From: Candidatus Promineifilum breve
GTDB taxonomy: Bacteria > Chloroflexota > Anaerolineae > Promineifilales > Promineifilaceae
Assembly (NCBI RefSeq): GCF_900066015.1
Contig: NZ_LN890655.1
Span: forward strand, 2,334,726-2,398,725
Direction of reading: 5' to 3'
Length of the DNA stretch: 64,000 bases
Shown here: piece by piece, positions 1 to 7,456 of the stretch
Layout of the letters: every line of letters begins with the position of its first letter
Position numbering within the stretch: position 1 is the stretch's first letter
Notes under the pieces: model-generated
Told to the model about the DNA's origin: nothing
Databases searched by the model: none
The model's input: only the letters and a program-made list of their open reading frames with translations
Made by a program: the position numbers and the translations under genes

Positions 1-807
1 GAACGATTCCAGCGTCTCCAGATATTCGTTGAAGCCTTCGGTGCGCTGGGCGATGAAGTTGGGGTCGTACAGTTCTTCCTTGACGATGGTGTGGGCCATG
101 GCCTGGAAGACGGCCACGTCGCTGCCGGGATTCTGGCGCAGCCATAGCGTGGCGAAGTTGGTCATATCGATGCGCCGCGGATCGATGACGATGAGCTTGG
201 CCCCGTTCTGGCGCACGGCGCGCTTCAGGAAGTTGGAGATGACCGGATGGGTCTCGGTGGTGTTGCTGCCGGTGACGATGAACGCCTCCAGATTCTCCAT
301 CTCGGCGATAGAGTTGGACATGGCGCTGCTGCCGATGGACAGTTGTAGCCCTGTCACCGACCCGGCATGGCACAGCCGGGCGCAATGGTCGATGTTGTTG
401 GTGCCCATCAGGGAGCGGATGAACTTCTGGAAGACGTAGTTGTCCTCGTTGGTGGCCTTGGCGCTGGCGAAGCTGGCGATGGCGTCATTGCCGTATTCGC
501 GCGTGACGCGCACCAGCTCGTCGGCGCACAGGTCGAGCGCCTCATCCCACGACGCCTCGCGCCAGACGGGCGGGGCGCTGCGGCCCTCGGCGCGGTTGAC
601 GCGGATGAGCGGCGTGCGCACCCGGCCGGGATGCTTCACGTAATCCGTGCCGAAGCGCCCCTTGACGCACAGCATCCCATAGTTCGGGGCGGCGTCGAAC
701 GGCGCTTCGACGGCATAGATGAACTCATCCTTGACCTTCAGATGCATCTGGCAACCTACGCCACAGTAGGGGCAGGTCGTGCGGACGATTCTATCTGGGA
801 CGATCAT
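1..807 (-). CDS. fdhA: Formate dehydrogenase, molybdopterin catalytic subunit (C-terminal part outside window)
   Basis: Only the first 269 codons are present; the gene runs off the left edge. It oxidises formate to CO2 and passes electrons through its N-terminal [4Fe-4S] cluster to the diaphorase subunits encoded upstream. The ligands are visible as C12, C15, C19 and C47 (TCPYCGVGC, then MLCVKGRFG). The motif NNIDHCARLCHAGSV around residue 146 is the active-site loop of the formate dehydrogenase family. The metal ligand here is cysteine (codon TGC), where E. coli FdhF uses selenocysteine. The start at 805-807 is preceded by GGAGACCAAAC, a good ribosome site. It is the last visible gene of the operon and is separated from the Fe-S subunit gene by the GxxExxY element at 831-1354. 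Confidence 0.93.
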   Translation of the reverse strand, partial: MIVPDRIVRTTCPYCGVGCQMHLKVKDEFIYAVEAPFDAAPNYGMLCVKGRFGTDYVKHPGRVRTPLIRVNRAEGRSAPPVWREASWDEALDLCADELVRVTREYGNDAIASFASAKATNEDNYVFQKFIRSLMGTNNIDHCARLCHAGSVTGLQLSIGSSAMSNSIAEMENLEAFIVTGSNTTETHPVISNFLKRAVRQNGAKLIVIDPRRIDMTNFATLWLRQNPGSDVAVFQAMAHTIVKEELYDPNFIAQRTEGFNEYLETLESF

Positions 808-830
808 GTTTGGTCTCCTTCTAAGAGATA

Positions 831-1354
831 GAACGCGGATGACACGGATTTACGCGGATTTTCGCTGATAAGAGAATGGGCCTTCTATGTCAGTTGGATG
901 GGTGAATACTTTGCGCCTGATCTGTGGCTTTGGCCCAAAGAACAATAAGAGGCCCACTTCCATACCGGTTGCTTTCAGGTAATTGATCAATTGGGCTTCA
1001 TGCGCCTGATTTAATGCGACGCCGCACTTCAGTTCGACGATAATGCACTGGTTTACGATCAGATCTGCAAAGTATTCTCCAACCGGTACTCCTTTGTACC
1101 AAACTGTGATTGGCGTTTGGGTAGTAACAGTGAAGCCCCGTTGCCGCAATTCATAGCAAAGGGCGTTTTCATAGACTTTTTCGAGGAAACCATAGCCCAG
1201 CGTGTTATTAACGTGATAAAAGGCGCTAATGATTCCATCGGTCACGTCTTTAAATTTTAGTTCGGCCATTTTCTTATCCCAGCCCAGGCCCTTATATTGC
1301 AATGGCTTGATAGTAAACAGCGAAAATCCGCGTCAATCCGCGTCATCCGCGTTC
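831..1354. mobile_element. GxxExxY gene bounded by 37-bp terminal inverted repeats
   Basis: The left arm 831-867 and the right arm 1318-1354 are inverted copies that match at 35 of 37 positions when read by eye (GAACGCGGATGACNCGG...TTTTCGCTG). They enclose a single gene. The unit lies between two genes of one formate dehydrogenase operon, and its right end abuts the TAG stop codon of the upstream subunit gene. Shorter, gene-free versions of the same inverted repeat occur at 19216-19306 and 54715-54868. The structure resembles an insertion unit, but no target-site duplication is certain and the family is not known as a transposase. Confidence 0.6.
850..1269 (-). CDS. GxxExxY family protein (PDDEXK_3-like)
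   Basis: This is a 139-residue protein with the family signature [13 protein letters not shown] near its N-terminus and a later [19 protein letters not shown] segment. The latter fits a PD-(D/E)XK nuclease-like core (D...ELK). The molecular role of this family is not established. ATG 1269 is chosen because GGGATAAGAAA precedes it; the longer TTG start at 1302 has no support. The last codons (SA and stop TAA) lie inside the left inverted-repeat arm, so gene and repeat form one unit. The gene sits inside a formate dehydrogenase operon, where it has no obvious metabolic role. Confidence 0.85.
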   Translation of the reverse strand: MAELKFKDVTDGIISAFYHVNNTLGYGFLEKVYENALCYELRQRGFTVTTQTPITVWYKGVPVGEYFADLIVNQCIIVELKCGVALNQAHEAQLINYLKATGMEVGLLLFFGPKPQIRRKVFTHPTDIEGPFSYQRKSA

Positions 1355-2061
1355 TATTCTTCGACCCGTTCTCGCCGCCGCTTCCCACCCCGCCGCGTCT
1401 GCCGAGATATATCATCAGGGTCAACCCCCTGCTCCAGCAAATATTGCCGCTTGGGCTTCAGCGCGTTCGTCGGGCAGACGCCGACACACTGGCCGCAGAA
1501 GACGCAGGTCGTGTCCATCATGCCGTCGCCCATGAACGTGCCGATCAGGGTATGGAAGCCGCGGCCGTCGAAGCTCAAGGCAAAGGTGTATTGCGCGTCC
1601 TCGGCGCAGACCTGCACGCAGCGCCAGCAGTTGATGCACTTGTTGTAGTCGCGCAGATAGAACGGGTTGTCGTCGTGGACAGGCGACTCGCGCCGCTCCA
1701 GGCCGTCGAAACGCTCCGGGTCGGCGTCGTAGGCCAGCAATAGGTCTTGCAGGTGGGGCGCTTCGCTCAGGTCAACGGTCGAGGCCAGCATCTCCAGGAT
1801 CGTCCGCCGCGCTCGCTTCACGTCTTTCGTCTGCGTCTCCACCACCATGCCCTCGGCCACCTGCGTCACGCAGGCCGCGGCCTGCAAGCGCCGGCCGATA
1901 TCGACCGAGCACACCCGGCACAGCCCGTTGGCCGTCAGGTGCGGATGGTAGCAAACGACCGGTATCTCGATGCCGATCGACGCCGCCGCGTTCAGGATGG
2001 TCGTGCCCACCGGCACGGTGGCCGGCAAGCCGTCAATTGTCAACGTTACCATGTCGCTCAT
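1354..2061 (-). CDS. NAD-dependent formate dehydrogenase Fe-S subunit (HoxU/NuoG N-terminal-like)
   Basis: This 235-residue protein carries electrons between the molybdopterin subunit and the flavin subunit. Residues 1-75 form a plant-type [2Fe-2S] ferredoxin domain with ligands C37, C48, C51 and C64 (GLCRVC). Residues 140-200 form a double [4Fe-4S] domain: C142, C145, C148, C152 ([12 protein letters not shown]) and C186, C189, C192, C196 ([11 protein letters not shown]). The molybdopterin domain found in NuoG is absent, so it matches HoxU or the detached Fe-S module of NAD-linked formate dehydrogenases. The start ATG 2061 has GGAGAC eight bases upstream. The stop codon touches the right arm of the GxxExxY element. 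The C-terminal tail after residue 210 is rich in Arg and Glu. Confidence 0.9.
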   Translation of the reverse strand: MSDMVTLTIDGLPATVPVGTTILNAAASIGIEIPVVCYHPHLTANGLCRVCSVDIGRRLQAAACVTQVAEGMVVETQTKDVKRARRTILEMLASTVDLSEAPHLQDLLLAYDADPERFDGLERRESPVHDDNPFYLRDYNKCINCWRCVQVCAEDAQYTFALSFDGRGFHTLIGTFMGDGMMDTTCVFCGQCVGVCPTNALKPKRQYLLEQGVDPDDISRQTRRGGKRRRERVEE

Positions 2062-2078
2062 GGTTGTCTCCAGATTCG

Positions 2079-2146
2079 ATCCACAGATTTTGCAGATTTT
2101 TTAGGAAGCATTTCTTCAATCTGCTAAATCTGCGAAATCTGCGGAT
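2079..2146. repeat. Inverted repeat of the CACAGATTT family between fdhD and the Fe-S subunit gene
   Basis: The left arm begins ATCCACAGATTTTGCAGATT and the right arm ends AATCTGCGAAATCTGCGGAT, making a hairpin-like unit of about 68 bp. The right arm is translated as the last residues of FdhD (SADFADLAD). Other copies lie at 17233-17264, 33371-33400, 37636-37702 and 56291-56322. Confidence 0.85.
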
Positions 2147-2943
2147 AAAACTCTTTCCGGATGGGTGTACACCCGCATCCGGTCTTGGCGTATATAGGCC
2201 ACAATCGTGATATTCCACGCCTCGGCCAGGGCCACGGACAGGCCGGTGGGCGAGGTGCGCGAGCAGACGATGGGCGTCTCCAGCCGGCGGGCCTTGTTGA
2301 TCATCTCGCTGCTGATCCGGCCGCTGCTGAGCAGGACGCGATCCTTCGTGGCGATGCCGGCCAGCAGCGCCGCGCCTTGCAGCTTGTCGAGGCAGTTGTG
2401 GCGGCCGATGTCCTCCACCTGCAACAGCAGACACTCGTCGGTCGGGGCGCACGGGTCGGCCAGCATCGCGGTATGGACGCCGCGCGCCGCCTGATACAGT
2501 TCCGCGCCCAGGTGCAGTTGCCGCATCAGCCCCGCCAGTTGGGCCGGCGTGGCCCGCAGGTCGCTCGTCAAAGGTTCGTAGACGCCCGACAGGTCGTCGA
2601 ACGTCAGCCCGCCGCCGCAGCCGGCAGTGATAATCGCCCGCCGTGGCGGCCGGTATGCCATGTTGTGCAGCCACACGTCCACGCATGAGCCGCCCTTGGA
2701 TAGATGATGGGCGCGCACGTCGTCGAGCCCGTCAATGACCCCCTCGTTATAGAGAAAGCCCAGCGCCAGTTCGGTCAGGTCGCGCGGCGTACACATGAAC
2801 GTCGCCAGTTCCGCGCCGTTGACGGAGATGCAGGTCAGCGCCTCCTCGATCACCAGCCCATCGACCGGCAGCGGCTCGCCGCCGTTGAGGCTGATATAGC
2901 GCGCCGGGCGCACACCGATGGGATTGGTCGCGTTTTCGGTCAT
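2116..2943 (-). CDS. fdhD: Formate dehydrogenase accessory sulfurtransferase FdhD
   Basis: FdhD passes sulfur from the cysteine desulfurase to the molybdopterin cofactor so that formate dehydrogenase becomes active. The 275-residue protein has the family landmarks: ITAGCGGG (C109), GVHTA, DIGRHNCLDK, SSGRISSEM and SPTGLSVALAE. E. coli FdhD has a CxxC pair at the first motif; here only C109 is present and the second position is Gly. The gene lies between the diaphorase fusion and the Fe-S subunit, as expected for a dedicated accessory factor. Its C-terminal tail SADFADLAD is encoded by an intergenic-type repeat and is probably not part of the native fold. Confidence 0.93.
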   Translation of the reverse strand: MTENATNPIGVRPARYISLNGGEPLPVDGLVIEEALTCISVNGAELATFMCTPRDLTELALGFLYNEGVIDGLDDVRAHHLSKGGSCVDVWLHNMAYRPPRRAIITAGCGGGLTFDDLSGVYEPLTSDLRATPAQLAGLMRQLHLGAELYQAARGVHTAMLADPCAPTDECLLLQVEDIGRHNCLDKLQGAALLAGIATKDRVLLSSGRISSEMINKARRLETPIVCSRTSPTGLSVALAEAWNITIVAYIRQDRMRVYTHPERVLSADFADLAD

Positions 2944-2955
2944 AGGTGTCTAAGA

Positions 2956-3033
2956 ATGGCTACGGGATTTAGACGGACGAAACGGATTCATCAATCTATA
3001 AAATCCGTTTCGTCCGTCTAAATCCGTAGCCAT
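2956..3033. repeat. Long hairpin repeat (ACGGATTT family) between the diaphorase gene and fdhD
   Basis: The arms 2956-2988 and 3002-3033 are inverted copies (ATGGCTACGG...GACGGACGAAACGGATT) with a one-base bulge and a 13-base loop. A related 99-bp element lies at 37214-37312 in the microcompartment operon. It could act as an mRNA processing or stability hairpin inside the operon; that role is inferred. Confidence 0.85.
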
Positions 3034-3037
3034 CTCT

Positions 3038-4795
3038 TCATCTTATCCGTCCATTACCGCCGCCCGGCTCGAACAGCTCCGGCCAGCGCTCGGCGGCGCT
3101 GAGGATGGCCGAGGCCGCCGTCTGGCCCAGACCGCACAGCGAGGTCTGGGTCATCGCCAGGCCGATGTCTTGCAGCGTGCGCTTGTCGTCGGCCCGCGGC
3201 CCGCCATAACGCAGGATGCGCTCGATGATCTCCAGTTGCCGCTGCGTGCCCAGCGCGCAGGGGTAGCACTTGCCGCAGCTCTCGTGGGCGAAGAAGCGGG
3301 CCAGCATGTACATGATCTCGCGCAGATCGACCGCCTCATCGAAGACCATGATGACGCCGGAGCCGAGCGGGAAGTTCTGGGCCTTGGCGTCCTCGTAGGT
3401 CAGGGGCGTATCCAGCCGGCGCGGGCCGATGAACACGCCCGCCGCCCCGCCCAGCAGCACCGCCTGCACTTCCTTGCCGATGACGCCGCCGGCCATCTGG
3501 ATCAGTTGCCGCACCGTCAGGCCGAACGGCACCTCGTAGACGCCCGGCCGCAGCACCCGGCCGCTGACGCAGAACCACTTTGTGCCCGGCGAGCCGGGCG
3601 TACCCAGCTTGTGCCACTGCTCCGTGCCCATGTTGAGGACGGCCACCGTGGCCGCCAGCGTCTCGATATTGTTGATGACCGTCGGCTGCTGGAACAGGCC
3701 GTGGGTGGTGGGGAACGGCGGCTTGATGCGCGGGAAGCCGCGCTTGCCCTCGATGGCCTCGAACAGCGCCGTCTCTTCGCCGCAGATGTAGGCTCCCGCG
3801 CCCAGGCGCAACTCGATGTCGAAATTGAAGCCGCGCCGGCCCAGGATGTCGCGCCCCAGATAGCCGGCCTCGCGCGCCCGCTCGATGGCGTTGTGCAGCC
3901 GCTTGTAGCAGCGTGGGTATTCGCCGCGCAGGAAAATCCAGCCGTTCTCGGCCCCCACGGCGTAGCCGGAGATGGTCATCGCTTCCAGCAGATTGAACGG
4001 GTCCTGCTCCATCAGTGCCCGATCCTTGAACGTGCCCGGCTCGCTCTCGTCGGCGTTGGCGATGATGTGTTTCTCGGCCGGGTGGCCGGGCGCGTTGCGG
4101 GCCATCTCCCACTTCAGGCCCACGGGGAACATGGCCCCGCCCCGGCCGAGTACGTCGCTGCCCTTCATCGTGGCGATGATCTCCTCCGGCGTCATGGTCA
4201 GCGCCTTGCGCAGCGCCTTGTAGCCGCCGTACTTCTCGAAGTCGGTCAGACTGGTCGGGTCGATCTTGCCGGCGCGGGCCAGCTTGACCAGCGGCCCGCC
4301 GTAAATCTTCGGCTCCGGCTCGGGGAAGGCACCGGCCAGAAAGGCATCGACGTCGTCGGGCGTCAGATTGCCGGCCGGGCGGTCGCCGTTGAGAGCGTTG
4401 GGGGCGTGCTCGCACATGCCCAGACAGGGCACAGTCTCGTAGCTGATGGAGCCGTCGGCGCTGGTCTCGCCCGGCCGCAGGCCCAACCGCTCCTCAATCG
4501 CCAGGCGCACCGCCGGGCTGCCGGCCATGTGGCAGGCCGGGTCGAAGCAGACGCGAATGACGCGCCGCGCCGTCGGCTTGTTGTAGAACATGGAGTAGAA
4601 CTCCACCACGCCGTGGATGTCGGCCAGCGGCACGCGCAACGTGGCGCCGATGGCTTCCAGCACTTCGCGCGGCAGCCAGCCGTAGATGGCCTGGGCGTCG
4701 TGCAAGAGAGGCAAGAGCGCCTCGCGGCCGCGGCCACGATAATGGGCCAGAAGCGGCTCGAGCGCGCTCATGTCGATAATAGCGGGCTGCACCAT
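3038..4795 (-). CDS. NAD-dependent formate dehydrogenase diaphorase subunit (NuoE-NuoF fusion)
   Basis: This 585-residue fusion reduces NAD+ with electrons from formate. Residues 1-150 are NuoE-like (thioredoxin-fold [2Fe-2S]) with ligands C83, C88, C124 and C128 (CFDPACHMAG, CLGMCEH). Residues 165-580 are NuoF-like. They include the glycine-rich NADH/FMN site (GRGGAMFPVGLKWE, about 218-230), NADESEPGTFKDR and GAGAYICGEETAL. The [4Fe-4S] ligands are C507, C510, C513 and C554 (SCGKCYPCALGT). Such fusions are typical of soluble NAD-linked formate dehydrogenases and hydrogenases (HoxF, FdsB). It is the first gene of the operon, with GGAGG before ATG 4795. Confidence 0.93.
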   Translation of the reverse strand: MVQPAIIDMSALEPLLAHYRGRGREALLPLLHDAQAIYGWLPREVLEAIGATLRVPLADIHGVVEFYSMFYNKPTARRVIRVCFDPACHMAGSPAVRLAIEERLGLRPGETSADGSISYETVPCLGMCEHAPNALNGDRPAGNLTPDDVDAFLAGAFPEPEPKIYGGPLVKLARAGKIDPTSLTDFEKYGGYKALRKALTMTPEEIIATMKGSDVLGRGGAMFPVGLKWEMARNAPGHPAEKHIIANADESEPGTFKDRALMEQDPFNLLEAMTISGYAVGAENGWIFLRGEYPRCYKRLHNAIERAREAGYLGRDILGRRGFNFDIELRLGAGAYICGEETALFEAIEGKRGFPRIKPPFPTTHGLFQQPTVINNIETLAATVAVLNMGTEQWHKLGTPGSPGTKWFCVSGRVLRPGVYEVPFGLTVRQLIQMAGGVIGKEVQAVLLGGAAGVFIGPRRLDTPLTYEDAKAQNFPLGSGVIMVFDEAVDLREIMYMLARFFAHESCGKCYPCALGTQRQLEIIERILRYGGPRADDKRTLQDIGLAMTQTSLCGLGQTAASAILSAAERWPELFEPGGGNGRIR

Positions 4796-4861
4796 ACTTG
4801 GGCCTCCTGCGGAGCAAGTAATAGCCGGTTTGTGGTTGTGAGCGTATGTGGGTTGCCCACA

Positions 4862-4921
4862 GTCGCCGGCATGGAACCGGCGACAAATTCAATTATATAA
4901 CACGTTGGGGGGATGAGGTAA
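4862..4921 (-). promoter_or_regulatory. Putative promoter and leader hairpin of the formate dehydrogenase operon
   Basis: Read on the minus strand, TATAAT (4897-4892) lies 18 bases after a weak TTACCT (4921-4916). The leader then contains GTCGCCGG-TTCCATG-CCGGCGAC (4884-4862), a perfect 8-bp hairpin, before the GGAGG of the diaphorase gene. No regulator is identified. Confidence 0.45.
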
Positions 4922-4935
4922 CGCTGCGGGGCGTT

Positions 4936-5901
4936 CTAATCCAACAGGGCCACCGCGCGGCGATAGAGAGGGTGGCGCGACGCCAACAGCAGGGCGGCGC
5001 GCGAATCGGCCCGGCGGCCGACCAGACGGTAGAGCATGCCCAGGGCGAAGAAAACGGCCGGCGCATTGAGACCGGCGGCAATGGCCTTCTCGTAGGCGGC
5101 CATCGCCATCCCGGCCCGGCCGTAGCCCTCGTTCAGGATAGCCTGCCGCAGATGGATGTAGGCCTCCGGGTTGGCGGCGTTCGTGGCCCGCAGCGTACTC
5201 TGGCGAATTTCGGCGGCCAACTGCCATTGGGCGAAATCGGCCACGGCGTTGAGCAGGTCGCCCGGCTCCACGCGCCCGTCCAACTGGTGGTCGCGCCGGT
5301 CGCGCACGGCCACGCAACGCCACGCCTTGTCGGCCGCCGACCAAACGATGTGATTATCGGGCAGCTCGGACAGCAGCGTGTAGCAGATATGCAGGGCCAT
5401 GAGACAGCGCCCCTCGCGCCGCAACGTGTCGGCCAATGCCAGATTGTGGCGCGTGGCCGCGGTCAGGTCGCCGCGCCGCCGGCAGGCCACGGCCAGCCGT
5501 TCGCGAGCGGCCACCGACTCCGATAGGAGGGTCAGAACGCGCGTCCATTCCGCCTCGGCCTGGTCGAATTGCCCGTGGCTCCAATGGATGTCGCCGGCGA
5601 TGAGGCGGCTGGCGGCGGAATCGGCGCTCAATCCCAACGACTCCTGAATGTCGGCGACTTTGACCACGTACTCGGCATTATCGCCGGCCAGACGCGCCGC
5701 CTCTTTATAGCAGGCCAGCGCCCGGCCGCGGTCGGCCAGCGACAGGTGAGTATCGCCCAGGCCGTTATAGACCCGCGGCTCGCGCGGCAGGCCGGTCAGG
5801 GCTGTCTGGAAGCAGGTCAGGGCCTGCTGCCATTTGCCTTGCCGGATGGCTTCCTCGCCGATTTCCAGGGCGAGCACGTAGCGGTGGGTCGTGTCGGTCA
5901 T
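4936..5901 (-). CDS. Tetratricopeptide-repeat protein
   Basis: The 321-residue soluble protein is built of helical TPR-like pairs. The clearest are in the first 80 residues (GKWQQALTCFQTALTGLP, then YNGLGDTHLSLADRGRALAC). Further repeats run around residues 95-170 and at the C-terminus (AMAAYEKAIAAGL..AVFFALGMLYRLVGR). There is no signal peptide, membrane segment or catalytic motif. It probably acts as a protein-interaction scaffold; the partner is unknown. It lies 12 bp after the HD-domain gene on the same strand, so the two may be co-transcribed, and just before the formate dehydrogenase promoter. Confidence 0.8.
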   Translation of the reverse strand: MTDTTHRYVLALEIGEEAIRQGKWQQALTCFQTALTGLPREPRVYNGLGDTHLSLADRGRALACYKEAARLAGDNAEYVVKVADIQESLGLSADSAASRLIAGDIHWSHGQFDQAEAEWTRVLTLLSESVAARERLAVACRRRGDLTAATRHNLALADTLRREGRCLMALHICYTLLSELPDNHIVWSAADKAWRCVAVRDRRDHQLDGRVEPGDLLNAVADFAQWQLAAEIRQSTLRATNAANPEAYIHLRQAILNEGYGRAGMAMAAYEKAIAAGLNAPAVFFALGMLYRLVGRRADSRAALLLASRHPLYRRAVALLD

Positions 5902-5913
5902 GGCGTAGGGCGG

Positions 5914-6573
5914 TTATTCAAAGGCGGGCAGTAGAGCGCCGGAGAGTTCGCGCTCCAGTTCAGCCAGGTAGGAACGCATCAGGCGGGTGCGCCGCTCGGC
6001 CTCGCGCCGGCCGGCGGCGGTGTGGAACATCTCCGCCAGCCGCAGCAGCTTGGTGTAGAAATGGTCGATGACGTAGACGCGGTCATCGGCGACGCGGCTC
6101 TGCGGCAGCGGCTCGTCCTCGTCGTAGAGCGGCTTGCCCATCGCCCCGCCCAGCATCAGCGTGCGGGCGATACCGATGGCCCCCAGCGCGTCGAGGCGGT
6201 CGGCGTCCTGCACCACCTGGGCCTCCAGCGTTTGGGGCGGGATGCCGGCGCTGAAGCTGTGGGCGACGATGGCGTGTTCGATGGCCGGGATGAGGCTGGG
6301 CGTATACGCGATCCGGCGCAGAAAGTCGCCGGCGCGGGCGGCGGCCAGGCGCGAGGCCTGCGCCCGTTGGGGCGAATCTTTGGGCAGGATCACGCAATCG
6401 TGGAGCCAGGCGGCGGGCAGCACCACGGCCGGATTGGCGTCCTCCAGCTCGGCCAGCAGCCGCACGTTGGCGACGACCCGCCGGATGTGGGCCAGGTCGT
6501 GGGCCGGGTCCGGGGCTTCCCCCAATGATTGCTCGGCAAACTGCTCGAAACGCGCATCCCAATCTAGTAGCAT
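5914..6573 (-). CDS. HD-domain phosphohydrolase
   Basis: This is a 219-residue metal-dependent phosphohydrolase of the HD superfamily, close in layout to the YedJ group. The metal ligands are visible in order: PAHDLAHIRRV (H25, D26, H29), AAWLHDC (H58, D59), IVAHSFS, and VQDADRLDALGAIGI. The length is typical of the group. The substrate cannot be told from sequence; nucleotides or phosphorylated intermediates are usual. The gene begins upstream of the TPR gene on the same strand, and its upstream region faces the divergent MazEF promoter. Confidence 0.85.
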   Translation of the reverse strand: MLLDWDARFEQFAEQSLGEAPDPAHDLAHIRRVVANVRLLAELEDANPAVVLPAAWLHDCVILPKDSPQRAQASRLAAARAGDFLRRIAYTPSLIPAIEHAIVAHSFSAGIPPQTLEAQVVQDADRLDALGAIGIARTLMLGGAMGKPLYDEDEPLPQSRVADDRVYVIDHFYTKLLRLAEMFHTAAGRREAERRTRLMRSYLAELERELSGALLPAFE

Positions 6574-6673
6574 CGAACCGATTCTAGCAGTAGTGGGGTT
6601 AAAAGACGATTGATGACCATGGTTTTTACGTCGAACAAATGGTTAGGGGCGCTTTAATCAGACAAAGCGCCAT

Positions 6674-6720
6674 TTGATACTTGCTAAGTTGCTGTATAAT
6701 GATGCTTATTGTGAATAAGC
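6674..6720 (+). promoter_or_regulatory. Promoter and operator of the mazEF-like pair
   Basis: TTGATA (6674-6679) and TATAAT (6695-6700) are 15 bases apart. They are followed at 6704-6720 by the perfect palindrome GCTTATT-GTG-AATAAGC, placed where an autorepressing antitoxin would bind. A partial third AATAAGC follows before the ribosome site. Confidence 0.65.
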
Positions 6721-6734
6721 AGAGGAATAAGCTT

Positions 6735-7010
6735 ATGATTGAACATAATAGTAGAAGCGCGCGCAAAGTGACGATTACGCTACCGGATGAGTTGGTTGTT
6801 TACGCCGATCGACGGGCGGATCGAACCGGGACAAATCGCAGTCAGGTGATCGGTCAGGCGTTGGCCTATCTAATGGCGACGGAAGAGGCCGAACTGGCGG
6901 CCGAGGGCTATCGTTTCTACGCCGCCGAGGCTGAGGAATTTGCCGCGATGAGCAGTCAGGCGGTAGCCGAGGCTATTGGTTCGGCCGCGCCAGAGGAACC
7001 GCACCTATGA
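6735..7010 (+). CDS. MazE/CopG-type ribbon-helix-helix antitoxin
   Basis: The 91-residue protein has an N-terminal ribbon-helix-helix DNA-binding domain (KVTITLPDELVVYADRRAD..GTNRSQVIGQAL). Its acidic Ala/Glu-rich tail would wrap and neutralise the toxin. The start ATG 6735 follows AGAGGAAT; an upstream in-frame ATG at 6681 lies inside the promoter and is rejected. Its stop TGA overlaps the toxin start (ATGA), so translation is coupled. The palindrome just after the -10 box suggests autoregulation by the antitoxin or the complex. Confidence 0.88.
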   Translation: MIEHNSRSARKVTITLPDELVVYADRRADRTGTNRSQVIGQALAYLMATEEAELAAEGYRFYAAEAEEFAAMSSQAVAEAIGSAAPEEPHL

Positions 7011-7384
7011 ATGTCAGGCGCGGCGAAATCTATTGGGTCAAATTTGACCCGGTGAAGGGCAGCGAACAGGGCGGCTTGCGCCCGGCACTGGTCATCCAGA
7101 ACGACGTGGGCAATCGCTTCTCGCCGACAACCGTTGTGGCCGCCATCACGCGCACCGTGCCGCCGAAACCCTACCCTTTTATTGTCGTGGTGGAGCCGGC
7201 CGAGAGCGGCTTGCGGGTCACAAGCGCGATCAATTGTTCCCAGTTGGCGACGATCCAACACAGCGGGCCGCAGAGTCGCCTGCGCCCCCTGCCTGGTGAA
7301 AGCGACGTTCGACCGATCGGCCGTCTGAGCGAGGCCAAAATGCAAGAAGTGGGCGAGGCCTTACAGTTTAACCTCGGGATGTAG
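7007..7384 (+). CDS. MazF/PemK-family endoribonuclease toxin
   Basis: The 125-residue protein begins MNVRRGEIYWVKFDPVKGSEQ, followed by GLRPALVIQND; this is the classic MazF/PemK opening with the conserved GSEQGGLRP loop. Middle motifs (VVAAITR, then VTSAINCSQLATI) fit the SH3-like barrel of the family. Full length and no frameshift suggest an active toxin that cleaves mRNA at short sequences when freed from its antitoxin. It overlaps the antitoxin gene by four bases. A long palindromic repeat follows its stop codon and may end transcription. Confidence 0.93.
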   Translation: MNVRRGEIYWVKFDPVKGSEQGGLRPALVIQNDVGNRFSPTTVVAAITRTVPPKPYPFIVVVEPAESGLRVTSAINCSQLATIQHSGPQSRLRPLPGESDVRPIGRLSEAKMQEVGEALQFNLGM

Positions 7385-7453
7385 GGCGGGTTGGCAACCC
7401 GCCCCTTCTGGCCCCCCGTGTTGAAGAGTAGGCGGGTTGCCAACCCGCCCTAC
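7381..7453. repeat. Inverted GGGCGGGTTGGCAACCCGCCC repeat between convergent genes
   Basis: Two palindromic copies (7381-7405 and 7429-7453) are arranged as a larger inverted repeat, so each half can fold alone or both can pair. The element lies in the 70-bp space between the 3' ends of the mazF-like gene and the ATP-grasp gene. A two-way terminator role is plausible, but no T-tract is seen. Confidence 0.8.
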
Positions 7454-7456
7454 AAG

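Noticed and set aside
831-880. Short CGCGGAT/CACAGATTT repeats considered as a CRISPR array
   Set aside because: The units are adjacent, degenerate and mostly arranged as hairpins, without regular spacers, and no cas gene is present.
3170-4900. A 576-codon open frame on the plus strand
   Set aside because: It is antisense to the NuoE-NuoF fusion, whose domains and Fe-S ligands are unmistakable. High GC leaves antisense frames open; the translated product is low-complexity and Arg/Ala/Gly-rich.
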